Source: Haemonchus contortus (taxonomy: Eukaryota; Nematoda; Chromadorea; Rhabditida; Trichostrongylidae). Taken from it: a DNA stretch of 64,000 bases. Positions within the stretch are counted from its first letter, which is position 1. Every line of letters begins with the position of its first letter. Positions 20,445 to 33,086 of this stretch are shown piece after piece. The notes below the pieces were generated by a model. It did not search any database. It saw only the letters and a list, made by a program, of their open reading frames with translations, and was not told the DNA's origin. The translations under genes and the position numbers were made by a program. The stretch is from NCBI GenBank assembly GCA_000469685.2, contig LS997565.1, positions 41,441,166 to 41,505,165 of the forward strand, given 5' to 3'.

Positions 20445-22081
20445 AGTAAGCAAAACGGCCGCTTGGCCCTTCTGCTGGATGCATTTCCTTATTCTGCGAC
20501 TCTGTTAAAGGGTCTCATAATCCCACCAAGGGAAAGTACGTGGGGAGTCGCTTCTGAATCCCAGTTGGAAGACACTCCCTTGTTAATATGTGGAAGACAT
20601 TGGGCGAATATGTGAATCAACTGTTAAAGCACACCATGCTGTCGCAGTAGCACGGCAGCCCTATATACAGGGTGCGCCATAAATATGGTAACAAAAATAT
20701 TGGCCTCTAGAAACCGTAGTTCATGTTGAAACATAACCAATTTTGGTGTATTATTTACTGTGCATCACATCTACAAAACGAACACACCGCCATCTTATAT
20801 AACTATTTCCTGTACTAATTATAGCTCAAAGTTTCTCCGGCTACTCATCGACAGTGGCACGCAGAGTTTCTTGGAAAATTCCAGCCCAGGCTTTTTTCAG
20901 TGATTTCTTAGGAGCAGCAGCAGTGGTGCGTTTTGAAGCGCAGGCTTTCCTCTCTAGCATGGACTATATCTGGCGACCCATCACATTGTGGTCCGGCAAA
21001 TTCGTAGGAAGATTGCAAGCTGGGATTGAGTCGCGAACATTTCCTCACCACCAGTCTTGGTCTTTTCCCATTCGTGAGCAAGTGCAATGCAGTTTTCAAG
21101 TCGTACCATTAGAAAAATCTTTGACCCTCAGCTGCATCCTTCCAGAAGAACCCTTCTTAAGAGGGTCGGATTAAGCTTTGTACTTTTCTCGAACAAAAAT
21201 TGCGATATCGCTGTGATGGTAGGGATTCTAGCCCAAACTATCATAAAAGAGAGAAAATGGCTTTGAGAGGCGGCCTGACTCTTCTCATCGGCTTCAGCAC
21301 TCGTAGTGGGAACTATACGTGTACTTTGAGATCTCAACATTTCTTCCACGCTAATCACTCTTCAGTGAGAAAAAAGTCTGCCTAGGCGCGTGCCGCACGC
21401 AAGTGGCGCGTAACAAATGTTCTTTCTTTTCAACTTCCTCTCGTCAAAATGCTTAAAAGGCTTTCGAATCCTGTTTGGATACAATTGTATTTACTCAGGG
21501 TAGAGTCTATCCTTTGAGAAGAACATACAAACAAATCAGCTGTCATTTTTCACGTGTTTCTGCATGTTCTGCATCATACTCCTTTCCAAAAAAAATGTCT
21601 TCGGAAAAAGGGTCGTATAAGAGAGAAGACCACCATTTTGAGATTTGTTTTTAACCTGTCTACGCTACACGATTCAAGAGGCTGTCATGTGGGAAATGTT
21701 GAATTGAGGAACGATCCCGGGGAAGGATTCACCAAATGCGCGCAAAAGCGGAACGGTCGGTGGTTGTCTGCGAGGCTCCACCATTTTTCGGAATTTGACG
21801 AGGCGGGGGTAACAAAGAACATATGTTGGCTAAGGTATATCATGAACATAAGGGGAGGTACAGTTTTGGAGAAACTCGCCAAACAAGGAAATTACGCACA
21901 TCCGAAAAGTTGTTACCATATTTATGGCGCACCCTGTATACCGTATAAAGAACTTCCATGTGAGATTTAGAAGCGACTCCCCACGTACTTTCCCTGAGTG
22001 GGATTATGAGACCCTTAAACAGAATCGCAGAATAAGGAAATGCATCCAGCAGATGGGCCAAACGAGCTGGTTTGCTTAACT
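20445..22081. mobile_element. outer inverted-repeat element hosting a mariner
   Basis: Sequence at about 20450-20575 recurs inverted at about 21965-22081, with roughly 85-90% identity by eye. Shared blocks include CTGCTGGATGCATTTCCTTA, GGGTCTCATAATCCCAC and ACGTGGGGAGTCGCTTCT. Between the arms sits a mariner with its own ends. The outer arms therefore look like an older foldback element, or an inverted duplication, into which the mariner inserted. Confidence 0.65.
20668..21936 (-). mobile_element. Tc1/mariner element, degenerate
   Basis: The 1269-bp element has terminal inverted repeats of about 27 bp beginning CAGGGTGCGCCATAAATATG at each end, and TA duplications at 20666-20667 and 21937-21938. 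The minus strand near 20850-20960 encodes a typical transposase C terminus (MLERKACASKRTTAAA, then FQETLRATVDE). The size fits a full-length mariner. Frameshifts and stops break the reading frame, so it is not autonomous. Confidence 0.82.
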
Positions 22082-22185
22082 CTTTTCATGTTCGCTTTTC
22101 TGGAACAGTTTGAATGACAAATGTCTGTGTCTGCAAATTGAATGCAACTCATTTCTGTTTATAATAGTAATTAAATGTATGCATA

Positions 22186-22374
22186 GAGGCAATCCCTGAT
22201 CGATATTCACCAAGATAATCAAGCCTTCCATCCCTTCGATTCGGTAAATCGGTGCCAATCTCGTTTGGAGGGATAAAAGCACTGACTTGTACATCATCTG
22301 GCCAACGCAAGTCGTTGTATAGGCCATTCGAGGCGCCACTACAATTCTAATAGATCGGGTGCGGGGCGCATCCG
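22186..22374 (+). mobile_element. SINE copy, inverted, head degraded
   Basis: The complement of this stretch matches the body of the SINE at 3233-3549, including GATGTACAAGTCAGTGCTTT and GTAGTGGCG. The tRNA-like head is largely lost. Confidence 0.6.
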
Positions 22375-24078
22375 AAAAACATGATTGATCAAGTGGTAGA
22401 CGCATGCTCCCTCTTAGCAGTAAGTAGGGCAGTTCAAATGGATCAATTATCGGATCTTGGAGACAGCATATGGAAAGATCTGGTTTTTCGTCATGCGTCA
22501 TGAAGAGATAGTGGTGGCTTTGGTAAAAGTGCTGCTGCCCCATGAATGGTCCAAGGATCAAACTTCGTGTCAAGCCTTCGAAGCGACAATTTTTTCTTAA
22601 TCACGGTACCTGTTGTGTTAGACCATTCATTATTTACGACCCCTTTCATAAGTGTGAACATACACTCAGTGGGGACAAAGATTTTAACTGCACCACCAAC
22701 TTCTAATGGGAGTACAGAGCACGGCCTATGCCAAACTATTTGGACTTCGTTAATCGCACTTCTCTAATATGTTACTTTTCTAGTACAGAACAGTGATCAA
22801 CCGTTCTGAGTGAACAACCATCAAATTGAATTATATGCAGTTCTCGATATCATAGGCGAAATGAACATTCAATCTGCACCAGCAACCTTGAGTGCGAGCC
22901 AGAGCAGGGTGCGTCCTAAACCGAGCACACGACTGCTCTAGCCAACACCGAGATTTTCTATCTATGAGGAAGAATGTAGCGGTAAACCTTTTTATTGGAC
23001 CCTTTGGAATCCCATGTCGTCCAGAGCTGTAGGAAAGTGATGACATAAGAAGTTCACAGCTGTTGAGAAGAGTCTGGATGCCTTGGCTGGGCTGTACTGG
23101 ATTCACACCGCCAGATGGTATGGGTACGATACATGACCGAAAATTCATACAAACACACGGTTTTTACGGTAACCTCTGGGTGAAATCAAGAGCAATGGAC
23201 GCGAAGTTTCACAGACTTTATAGTCCTTCATACGGCATTACCTTCCTTCAACATACAAATTCTCAACCCGTCACGCATACGTCGAATCGAAAAGGGTCAT
23301 TACACCCATTCGGACAAGGACCCACGGCCCAATTACGGTAGGGGCCGATGTCCATATTGCATTTTCGTTTCTGCTGAATGCTTTATGGCTTGTCTCATGT
23401 TGATTTGAGCTACCCGTTCCCATGAGCAGTAACATAAGTACTGTGAGCACGCTGCTTCATAAAAAGCCAACATTTAATGTAGTGTTACGTCCATATGCAT
23501 GAAAAGCACGACCCGCGCTGAAGCAGGGGAGGATCGCCACAATGGGACCAGGAGCACCAAAGTTGCATTCATTGGTTAAGGGAGAAAGGTGAAAACTATC
23601 AGTGCCCCGCAACCAATTAGAACCCACAGCTTACGAACTCCTCAGTACTAATTTTCGCTTCTTCCTGAAGCCATCTGAGAGTTGTAAGTGCCTTTCACGA
23701 GCAAATTTGGGCTCGAGGCCGTCATTCATGAACTAATAATGAAGATTCGGCGTAGCAAACGCGTATGATGTGTAGCTACGCACTGACAATATATTCGACG
23801 CCTAGCTAGTGTGGCGATGTGATCAGCGCGACTTGTGGACGAGTCGTCCGCGGCTAGACGCTCGGTCGATTGCTTGATTGGAAGTGGCGGGTGCGAAGTC
23901 GCGCACATTTCATTTGAATATCTTTTTTCTTTGTTTTTCTAGGGTTATTCTTCAAAATTGGTAGCATATCGAGTGTTGCTCACTTTGCTGAGCATTTTGC
24001 TGCAAGTAATTCTTAAGCTACTCTTCTGCAGGACACTAAATTGTCAATGTACCCGAGTTTTGCCTAACCCTAACTAGT
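22375..24078. other. no gene recognised
   Basis: This is spacer before the conserved gene cluster. It has short frames only. The last few hundred bases probably contain the promoter and outron of the downstream genes, but I see no motif I can name. Confidence 0.5.
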
Positions 24079-24142
24079 GCTACAGAGAAAAGCTAAAACC
24101 GACCACATTATCATGTGGTCGGTTTTAGCTTTTCTCTGTAGC
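24079..24142. repeat. perfect 30-bp hairpin upstream of lex-1
   Basis: The arm at 24079-24108 is the exact complement of 24113-24142, separated by the four bases TATC. The hairpin lies 141 bp before the lex-1 start codon, so it may sit in the outron of the primary transcript. No flanking TA duplication or transposase identifies it as a known transposon. A pre-miRNA would normally have a larger loop and some mismatches. Confidence 0.85.
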
Positions 24143-24280
24143 TTTAGTTCATATTCCTCTACTCTCGGCTTGTATTTCATCACCATTTTTCTGCAATATG
24201 ATCGTGCTATTTCAATAAAGAGCCGCGCTGGCCTAGTAATTTTACTCTTCAGTAAATTCAAACTTAGTATCTATTCGTAG

Positions 24281-24283
24281 GTG
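24281..24283 (+). other. probable trans-splice acceptor of lex-1
   Basis: CTATTCGTAG ends at 24280 and the ATG follows at 24284. A 3' splice site three bases before a start codon, with no matching upstream coding exon, is typical of nematode spliced-leader addition. Confidence 0.6.
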
Positions 24284-27200
24284 ATGGTGAAGCGCGGCAA
24301 TGGTCTCTCTCCACAAAAAGATCTTCGTCGTTCAAGTCGTGAACGGTCTATGGTCTACCGCAGTCTAGCAGAAAATGATCTTGCTGAACATCATTTGCGT
24401 GGCAGTTTCATGAAAAGTATCATTCGAACAGCAACAGCACAACTTCACAAGGTTTGTTTTACTTTTTGAACAATTATATTGGATAGTTTGACCTGTAGCA
24501 AAAGCGTCCAATCACTCATAGAAGTAGTGGTACTGTAATTAATTATTATTAGTTAATCTCCCCTTTCTCTACAGCTTTTGGTTTCCTCTGACTATGATGA
24601 AAGAGGAGGAGCGCAGTTATCTTCTCACCTTTCTGATTTTTGAACTCTTTCTGCACACATTCATTATTCTAGTTATTTCTATGTTATTTTCACTACTTTT
24701 CCTTATTATTTCTTAATTCACAGTTTTCATCTTATACAGGAGCTCATTCAAGCACAGCCTGCTGCTGGATATACGCGGTCTGGAAGGAGGATAGCTGGGA
24801 GTATTCACTACGAAGAGAGTGATTCTTCAGATGAACGAGAATATGAAAAAAGGAGGCGAAGGAGGTAAAATGATTCGGAGTTAATAATTGTGAACTTGGA
24901 CGTTTCCCATTTCATAGACTGTTTCAGGTATGCTAAAGAATATAATGATGAGAATGTTGATGTACGATCACCTAGCCCAAAGCAGCGTTGTCCAGTAAGA
25001 AGGCGTGAAATGAGAGAAGAAGATAATCATGAGGTAGTATTTTTGTACTTGAGAAGTGAAGAATTTTTTTACACAGTTTTCAAAGTTGAACTTTCAGAAA
25101 GAACAGGCTATACCAGAAGTTTCGAGGCAATACGATATCGAAAGTGCCAATATGTACGACACAATCAAAAGGGAACGAAAAACTGTCACGTGAGTGGGCT
25201 GTCCTCGTGATGGTCTTCTTACTTTTTTATCAGTCTACTACTTTCAGCCCTAATTCTTTACCTAACTCTCCAACTTCAACAAACGGAAGCCATAACAAAA
25301 CAGCTTGCGAAACCGCTCGCAGTTTACGTCATGCTAACAGGGAACGTTTGTCGACTGGTGATGCTGTGAAGCATGAACCTAATGGTGAGGTGGAAGGAAG
25401 TCAGTCCAGTGAAGAGGTCAGATTTTTATTCGTTCTTTCAAATTATTCAGTGAAATTGTATTAGGTTGAGTCATAAGTCCTCTGACAGTGTGATAGCGAT
25501 GATCATAACTCGGAAAGAGGCGCGGGGCATCCTTAGATAGTGTATCAAAAGCTCTTCCAAATACATACTAACGATTACACCTGACCGTTTCCTGCCTTGA
25601 GCGTGAGGAGAGAAAGTGTCATGTAGGCGCAGTTCCATGTCATACTGCTTAAAAACATGAGGCACCCATGGCCAAGTTTTCGCACCTTGCCAATTGACTT
25701 CAATTTGCGATTAACTGTGGATTGACTCCCAAGAGTGACTGCCAGTTCACGAGTAGTTTGATACAGATCGGCTTCCCTTGGGTCTGCAGCACCTCCAAAT
25801 CCAACTCCATTGAGCGTCCCGGACGGTCTTCATTTTCGATGGAATGGTCGTCCGACGTGAACTTCATGTGCTACTTGTGAACTGTGTTTCTAGCAGAAGC
25901 CCCCTTCTTGCGAACTTTCTTAATACATCTATAGATCTCCGCGGGTCCTTGGCCAGATAAAAAAAAGAAATAGGATGGTGTTGCACAGGTGAAGTTGCCA
26001 CGGCTTGGAATCATGGGGCATGGTTACAGGAAAAGGAACAGTTAGATGTGTTCGTTGGTATTTATTTTAAAGAGCTTTTCATACTCTATCTAACTGTGTC
26101 AGGCGCGTCCATTTTCGTCTCCTCTTTCTCGAGTTATGATCTCTAGAAGTCATCACTACCTTTTTGTCCGAAGACTTATGACTCAACCTAATAGTAGAAA
26201 GGGCTGTTTCAGACGGATGATGACGACGAGGAAAAAACGCCTGAACCTCGCCAATACTCACTCAGAAAATTCCGACAGCCCGTAGACCGTTTTGCCGCTA
26301 CTGTAACCTTGAAAGAAAGCCATAGGTATCGACTAGCGAACTAATTGAACTCAGTAGTTCCTCTCAATTCCTTCTCAATAAAAGTGAACACTGTACTTCA
26401 GGGAGGAAAGAGGTGAACGAAGGAGTCGTGGGCGTTCCACGGATCGAAGGGATCGCAAGGCGAAACGTGCTTCAAAGCGGTAATTCTCCTTCATTCCCGG
26501 GGTTGCATTTTCCCATCATTTTCATAGTATTTCCAAGCGGGTTTTGGCCTAGCTGTGCCAGCAGAGGAAAGGCATTGAATTGAATGAGAATTGTCATCGA
26601 TTTTCTCAATGTGAATCCACATCATTGAAGGCGTAGACGTGACATGCGGAGCGACTCCTCGTCAACTTCATCGAGTGATAGCAGCGGTGATCGCATAAGA
26701 ACTCGTAACGATGATGTGCGATTTGAGCGACGAAAGGAGAGAAGCCTAGCGAAAGCGCGTAATCGCTACATGCCCATCAACCTCAATGGTAAGTGTGTTT
26801 TTCCTACGAGAATCAAGAGAATTTCAGTATTTTGCTTATTTCCGGAGACTGAAAATCACTAACTCTAGAAAAAGATTTAACGTCAAGCCAGGCAGTGATT
26901 CGTGAGCGCTTGCGTCAAACAGGTGGATCATGCACAGATATAGACCCGATGAGCATCGACAGAGGCATCGGATTTGAGCAGGTCTGAATGGATACATTTT
27001 TCTTACTTGTATCTTTCGTAATGTGTATTGTTAAAGGTGGGAGGTCTTGGAGCGCATATTCAATCACTGAAAGAAGTTGTCCTTTTCCCCATGCTATATC
27101 CGGAGATATTCAAGCAATTCAATATAACGCCTCCCAAAGGAGTTGTTTTCTATGGGCCACCAGGTAATTATTTTAATTTGATTCCCATGTCTTTTTTCAG

Positions 27201-30200
27201 TTTTCGTTAAAAGGTTCCGATATTATTCTCTTACGTAGTATAATATGAGTTTTATCCTTATATTAAAGGAACGGGAAAAACTTTGATGGCTCGTGCTTTG
27301 GCCAATGAGTGCTCCAAAGGAGGCAAAAAGGTAACACACTATCTTTTCTTGCCTTCTTTTAACTTTTTTGGTTGGAAAGTAGAGGCGCCCGTAATTTTAA
27401 TTCTTCAGGTAGCTTTCTTCATGAGAAAAGGTGCAGACTGCTTGAGTAAGTGGGTAGGCGAAGCAGAAAGGCAACTACGGTGTGTGCTTTTACGTACAAT
27501 TTGTACTTCGGTTTGATATACATTGTAAAAACTGTAAACAAATTTTTATCAATCGCAATTTGAGTGTGCTATTCGATCAAGCATACGCTATGCGCCCGTC
27601 CATCATTTTCTTCGACGAAATCGATGGGCTTGCTCCGGTCCGATCCTCAAAGCAGGACCAGATCCACTCGAGCATTGTTAGCACCCTTTTGGCTCTGATG
27701 GATGGGTTGGATAGCCGCGGAGAGGTTCATTACCGGCTAACTATTTTGTTCAGTCAGTGACTTCTAAAAACTTTATTAGGTAGTAGTGATTGGAGCCACG
27801 AATCGTCTGGATACTCTGGATCCTGCTCTACGCCGTCCAGGAAGATTCGACAGGGAACTGAAATTCTCGCTTCCTGACGCAAATGCCAGGTAAGGCTTTG
27901 TTTTATTGTACTGTAACAGAAATATTGCGCTTAGTTTGCTTATTCTTCTACTTTCCAGAAAACAAATACTAACTATTCATACAGCGAAATGGGGAACCAG
28001 CCAACCTGACGAGAGCACACTGACATGGCTTGCGGATGGAACAAGTGGCTATTGTGGTGCCGATCTACAGGTATCTCCTTGTTCTATTGTCAAGCTTTCG
28101 AGTGATCTCCTAATTTAATATTTCAGTATTTATGTACTGAGGCTGTACTTGTCGCGTTGCGATCTCGTTTTCCGCATATCTACATGTCAGAGGAGCGCCT
28201 CAAACTGGACCCTTCACTGCTTGTCATTGATAGAAGTTGTTTCACAAGCGCCATGCGCAGGATTACTCCTGCCTCAAGAAGAGGTGTTTTCATCTTTTCA
28301 TTTTCTCTTAAGAAAGAAAGAATCTTAACAATTCTGTTCCTAGTTTTCTAAAAATCTACATAAAAGATCTGATTGAACAAATGATGTGCTGACTTGCTCT
28401 TTTTCATTTTCTTGCCGGCTTTTTCATGTTTTTGTTTAGATCTTTCAATCCCATCTCGTCAACTCGATGACCGTACCTCGATTCTGTTGTTAAGTACAGT
28501 TACATCTTTGTTGAATATACGTATACCGTCCGGATATAAAAGTTCACAGTCCGTTCAAAACAGTTCTGTTTCTGAATTGGAGAAGGTAGTTCGCGCTCTC
28601 GAACAACCGCCATGTGTGCCAGCAGGTAAGAACGATGTTAAATAGACATTTCTTCGCGAGTTTCATATCTTCTCTTCAGTGCGTCTCCTAATCTGCGGCA
28701 GTCCATCTCATCCGGATCTAGGCCAGACATCCTATGTTCTGCCTGCTGTACTTGGAAAGCTTGATCACCTCCCAGTGTTTTCAATAGCCGTAGCTAGGCT
28801 ATTTTCGGATGGAAAACCAGAGGTATCTTCTAATTCAATCCAGTCTAGTATCAGTTGCCAAGTCAGGGTCAATAATTCAGTTGCTATTTCAGGAAACATT
28901 GGCGCAAACAATCCAGTCTGCACTTCGTTCAGCGGCCAATGGTCCTTGTGTTCTTCTTCTTCCAAGCATTGACCAATGGTTTTCAGTCGTTCCCCCAAGT
29001 GTCACTCACATGGTATGTCGTATAAATAAAGCTAAATAAGTATATAAGCTTTGTAGACTTGCTGGGTCAGATAATTTGCTAGCCCACTGCTATTTTTGGT
29101 CTTTAGCAAATTACTGTTGTGTTTAGCTCGCAACAGCTCTCGACTCAATGCATGGTTTCACGTCGATTCTCTTTCTAGCATCATGTGATTGCGCTTACGA
29201 TTCTTGTTGCCCGGAAGTCAAAGATCTGTTTGGTCCATCACAGAGTGTAAGGTAGGTTAGCATCGCGAAGTTCTTTGGAAACTCTTTTATCTGTTGTCAC
29301 ACCTCGACTCGTTCTTCAGCCTCACTCCACCCAAAGAACTGTACCGGCGTCATTATTTCGAACATATCATCGCAAATGCCCGTATTCCTCCGAAAATTTT
29401 TGATCGTAAGCTCTCGACTGTTTTGAATTCATGTTCTCAAGCGCATTCATTCTTTTCAGCTTCGATATACAAAGAACCGGAAAAGGCTGACCCAGAAGAT
29501 GCCAAGGTATCTCGGAAGTTGAATGAAAGAGAGGCAAGAGAACTTGTCAAGGAATACGAGAGTCAACTTCGCCGCTTCCGTATATGGGCGAGAGATAAAC
29601 TAAGTGAGAGCATCTCTCAATAAATAGCTCTTGTTTTTATTTTTCACTTTTTCCTCTTTTCTTCGCGAGGCAACCACTGTGTGCAGGTGCTCTTCGGCGG
29701 GACAGACGTTTCACGATTTTCGTTAAACCTGTTGATGTAGAAGACGTTGAAGACTACTACGATGTCATAAAAAATCCCATGTGTATATCAGAGATGGAAG
29801 ATAAAATCGATAGGTATAGTGCTATGTCGTTTTTACAATGTTGAAAACTTTCTACAGTATTTTCTTTCCACTTTTCCCGGCATTCGTTTCTGTCTTTACT
29901 ATTTTTATACGTCATATTCAATTCCAATCCAATTTCACTCAGTGAGCTGTACTTTGAAGGCAGGAGTACCTCCATCCTGACCATCTTCTGAGCGACATTC
30001 GTTTGATACGAGACAATGCTATTGAGTACAACCCGACCACTACGGACGAAGGTTTGTCTTTCAAAATATTGGACAAGGGCTGAATAATTTGACCGACTAT
30101 ATCAATTTTATTCAGGCAGAATTATTAGGCACAATGCGCATGCCCTTTGGGAAACCGTTGTTGACTTATTCGACGTCGATTTGGATGTGGATTTCGTAGA

Positions 30201-32527
30201 GTCACTTGAGGTTTGTCGTTGCACAAAAAATAATAGTTTTGATAAGCTTACGTTAACTAATTTTGCATTTTGAAGTGTATGTTTATGAGAGGGTTGGAGT
30301 TATAACGTTGATCAACTGTAGCTAGTGAAATTCATCTACTGTTTTCAGAACAATGCCAAGATGTTGGCTGATGCAGGAGTTAAACCCACCAACGAGAAGC
30401 TTCTGGAACTACCTCCTGGTTTCAAGCGGAATGTCCCGTGGAGTGTCAATGCGGGATATATGACGCAGGTAGCAAGAGAAGAGGACGAAGCGAAGAAAAC
30501 GGTCAACCCACCCGTTAGTTTTTTTCCTCAGGGTTTCGTTTACAAAACCAATTGAAGTCCAATGCTTTACTTCCTGTTATTTCCCTTTCTTATATTTTTG
30601 TGTACGTTTATCTTTCCCAACACCTCTTATTATCTTTATTGTAATTCCATTCCTTTTTCCGGAGAATGAGGCTTTACTTTAGGCACCGTCTAGAACGCTT
30701 GCCAGCGGGATGCAAAGGGTGCGATTCCGTAATCGGAGAAGAAATGGTGGCTATGCTTTCCCAAATTCAGCCAAGAAGAAGAAAACAGCTGCCATTGTGA
30801 AGTCCTTGAAACAGTCGCTGTCTAAGTATGCTCCAGTGTTTCGCTTTATTTTGTATTGGGATTCATGTATATTTACCATCAAAGCGTTTTATTTGTTTAG
30901 CGGCATCGAAGAAAGCTCTGAGGAACCAACTTCTCAGGGTGGCTCTGATGAGGAGTTAGTTGAAAATGGTGTTCCAATGGAAGTAGTTGTTGAGGAGAAG
31001 AAGAAACCGGAGCAGCCCATCAAGAGAGCGCTCGTTCTCTCGGAGGCGAAATTAAGTGAAGTCGTCAATAAGGTGAGCTCCGTTGCTTTCAGAACTTGGT
31101 TTAATAGCCATGATGAAGCAGATGGACTATTTCTGAGCTACAATAGCTTTCGCTCCAACCTTGCATATTTCAGAAAACATACTCTCTTTGAATACATTTT
31201 CCAGAAAGATCTCTTTTTTTTAGTGTGTGGAACATACTAGCGGATGGTCTGTAAGCGAACTGGAGCGGCTGGCTGCCGTTATTGCTCATGACATTGAGGA
31301 GTATCGGTAAGGCTCCCTACACTATATTTTTTTCATGCTTAAACACCTTTTTTACGAATTGACATTCATTTTCAAAATTTTAAAATTATGGTCTGCACTA
31401 TTCTCCTTCTACTCTTGGGACTGAGCCAGAATCCTGAGTAATGAGATGTAGCCACGTACAACTACTTATTTATTAGTTTGATTGGTTATCGACAACATAA
31501 CATGAGCAAAGAAGAGAGTTGTGAGTGCGAGAAGGGGGTACCAGGAAAATGGAAAGGAAGAAAGGAGTCGTGAACTTGTCATAAAAAACAAAAATTCTGC
31601 TTTAAGAAGTGTGAAGTCGCTCGCAAAGTGAATCGAGTCAGAGCAAAGCAATAAGACGAACATTACAATTTGCACCTATGACTTGAATTGCCTTTTAGTG
31701 TAAGGTGTATGCCTACTGTGAAATTAGGGGTGCAAAGGAGCTCATTGAGCCGAAGGGCGAGAACTTCAAGCAGCTAAATATTAAGTTGACCGCTCGCTCC
31801 GGACCAAAATTGAAATCATCACCCTAGGGACAAAGGCAGAGAAGGTCAGCATCTGAAGGGCTAAGATGTTTTCCGGCCCAGAAGTAGATTATCACAGGGA
31901 TTAAAATATTCTGTGGTAAGGCTTCACCGGTTGCAATGTAAAATCGGCAACCAGGTTTATGTAAGAAGCATTCGCAGCCAGCTGATTATGACAATATAAC
32001 AGAGGTATGAATATGAGGCAGGCCCCGAATTTTTAGGCTTTTAGTGAGGTCTATCCTAGTTCGGGAAAACGTCACCTCAGTCCCATTTTTTGCCATATTC
32101 GACGCGCTGGTATTCCAAACGTGCAATAGAAATGTAAATATTCAAAATACATGGAAGTATAAGTTATTCAAGAGACCCGTGATACTACACAAATAGTTGT
32201 GTAAGATTAGGGGCAAAATTACAATTTGAATGAAGGCAGGTGCACTATAGCAAAAGCTACAGGAGATAGCCTATAGAATGCAAAAATTCAACAGTAATGC
32301 AAATGACATATATATTCCCTTTACCAAAAAGTTCAGTTCTATTATTTATGTCACCTGACTTTCCACCTTACGCTTTCTGTACACGATTTTGGTGTTGTAG
32401 TGAGCATCAGTTGTTTAATTGCTACTATTTAAGAGATAAATGGGACCGTTCAAAACTGCCAACAAAGCTAATAGCCACCGTCACTTCTTGGGAAGTGAAT
32501 TCCGGACGAGCTGTTATTTCTGATTGA
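24284..32527 (+). CDS. lex-1: ATAD2/LEX-1-type AAA ATPase with bromodomain
   Basis: Thirty exons encode 1229 residues: 24284-24451, 24740-24864, 24928-25033, 25098-25189, 25248-25416, 26213-26325, 26402-26479, 26637-26788, 26869-26981, 27037-27163, 27269-27330, 27409-27479, 27565-27724, 27780-27889, 27959-28070, 28127-28283, 28440-28625, 28680-28822, 28893-29012, 29127-29251, 29320-29405, 29460-29603, 29687-29813, 29960-30051, 30116-30210, 30349-30513, 30683-30825, 30901-31072, 31224-31306, 32434-32527. All phases agree. The N terminus is acidic and Arg-rich. AAA domain 1 has Walker A GPPGTGKT (412-419), Walker B IIFFDE (472-477), ATNRLD (518-523) and the Arg-finger region RRPGRFD. A degenerate second AAA region follows. 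The bromodomain (about 905-1010) keeps the IEYNP acetyl-lysine Asn (973). Family members are nuclear chromatin ATPases that counter silencing. Intron 5 holds a mariner. The final intron is 1127 bp. Confidence 0.95.
25461..26191 (-). mobile_element. mariner derivative in lex-1 intron 5
   Basis: The terminal repeats are TTAGGTTGAGTCATAAGTC and its complement, with TA duplications at 25459-25460 and 26192-26193. The 731-bp element encodes, on the minus strand, a broken mariner-type transposase N terminus: [19 protein letters not shown], then IGKVRKLGH, and DRPGRS upstream in another frame. It lies wholly within the intron (25417-26212), opposite in direction to lex-1. Confidence 0.85.
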
Positions 32528-33086
32528 CGTGTATTGCCCACTGCCGCAGTGTCTTTCACGTTAAGTTGTTGGTGCGGATATATGTATGTACAAACACATA
32601 TGCTCTCTATTTCGGTCATATGAACGGGGCTTTCCCTACCCGTTGAGCTTGTTCATGGAAACGTGTCTGTTGAATTTTACTCATTTTCTATTTTTGCTAC
32701 TTTGCTACTTTTGTTTACGCTGTTTACGCACGTCCATGTCTACATTGATTCCGTTCAAGTGTCAAAGTTATATTGGTTTCGGTAGGTGTGGTTACCTGTA
32801 TCATACACTTTCGTCGTTGTAGATCTCGATATGGCCTTCGCTTTTTTGTCCTTATGATTGTTAATTATGCCTCAGTCATTCTAGCAACTTAACAAATTCT
32901 CTTGATCACTGCGCTTTGGTAGACTTACCGCTTAATTTTACTCATTGTTTTCCCAATTGAATAGTAAAGTCTTCAACTTTCTGTGTTTCTCTTTTGATTA
33001 CGCGTATTTGCGCTCTATACATCGCTCACACTATTCTTTGTTCCTATTCCAATTGCGCTATTGTGGAAAACTAGTCTTTAATTCAG

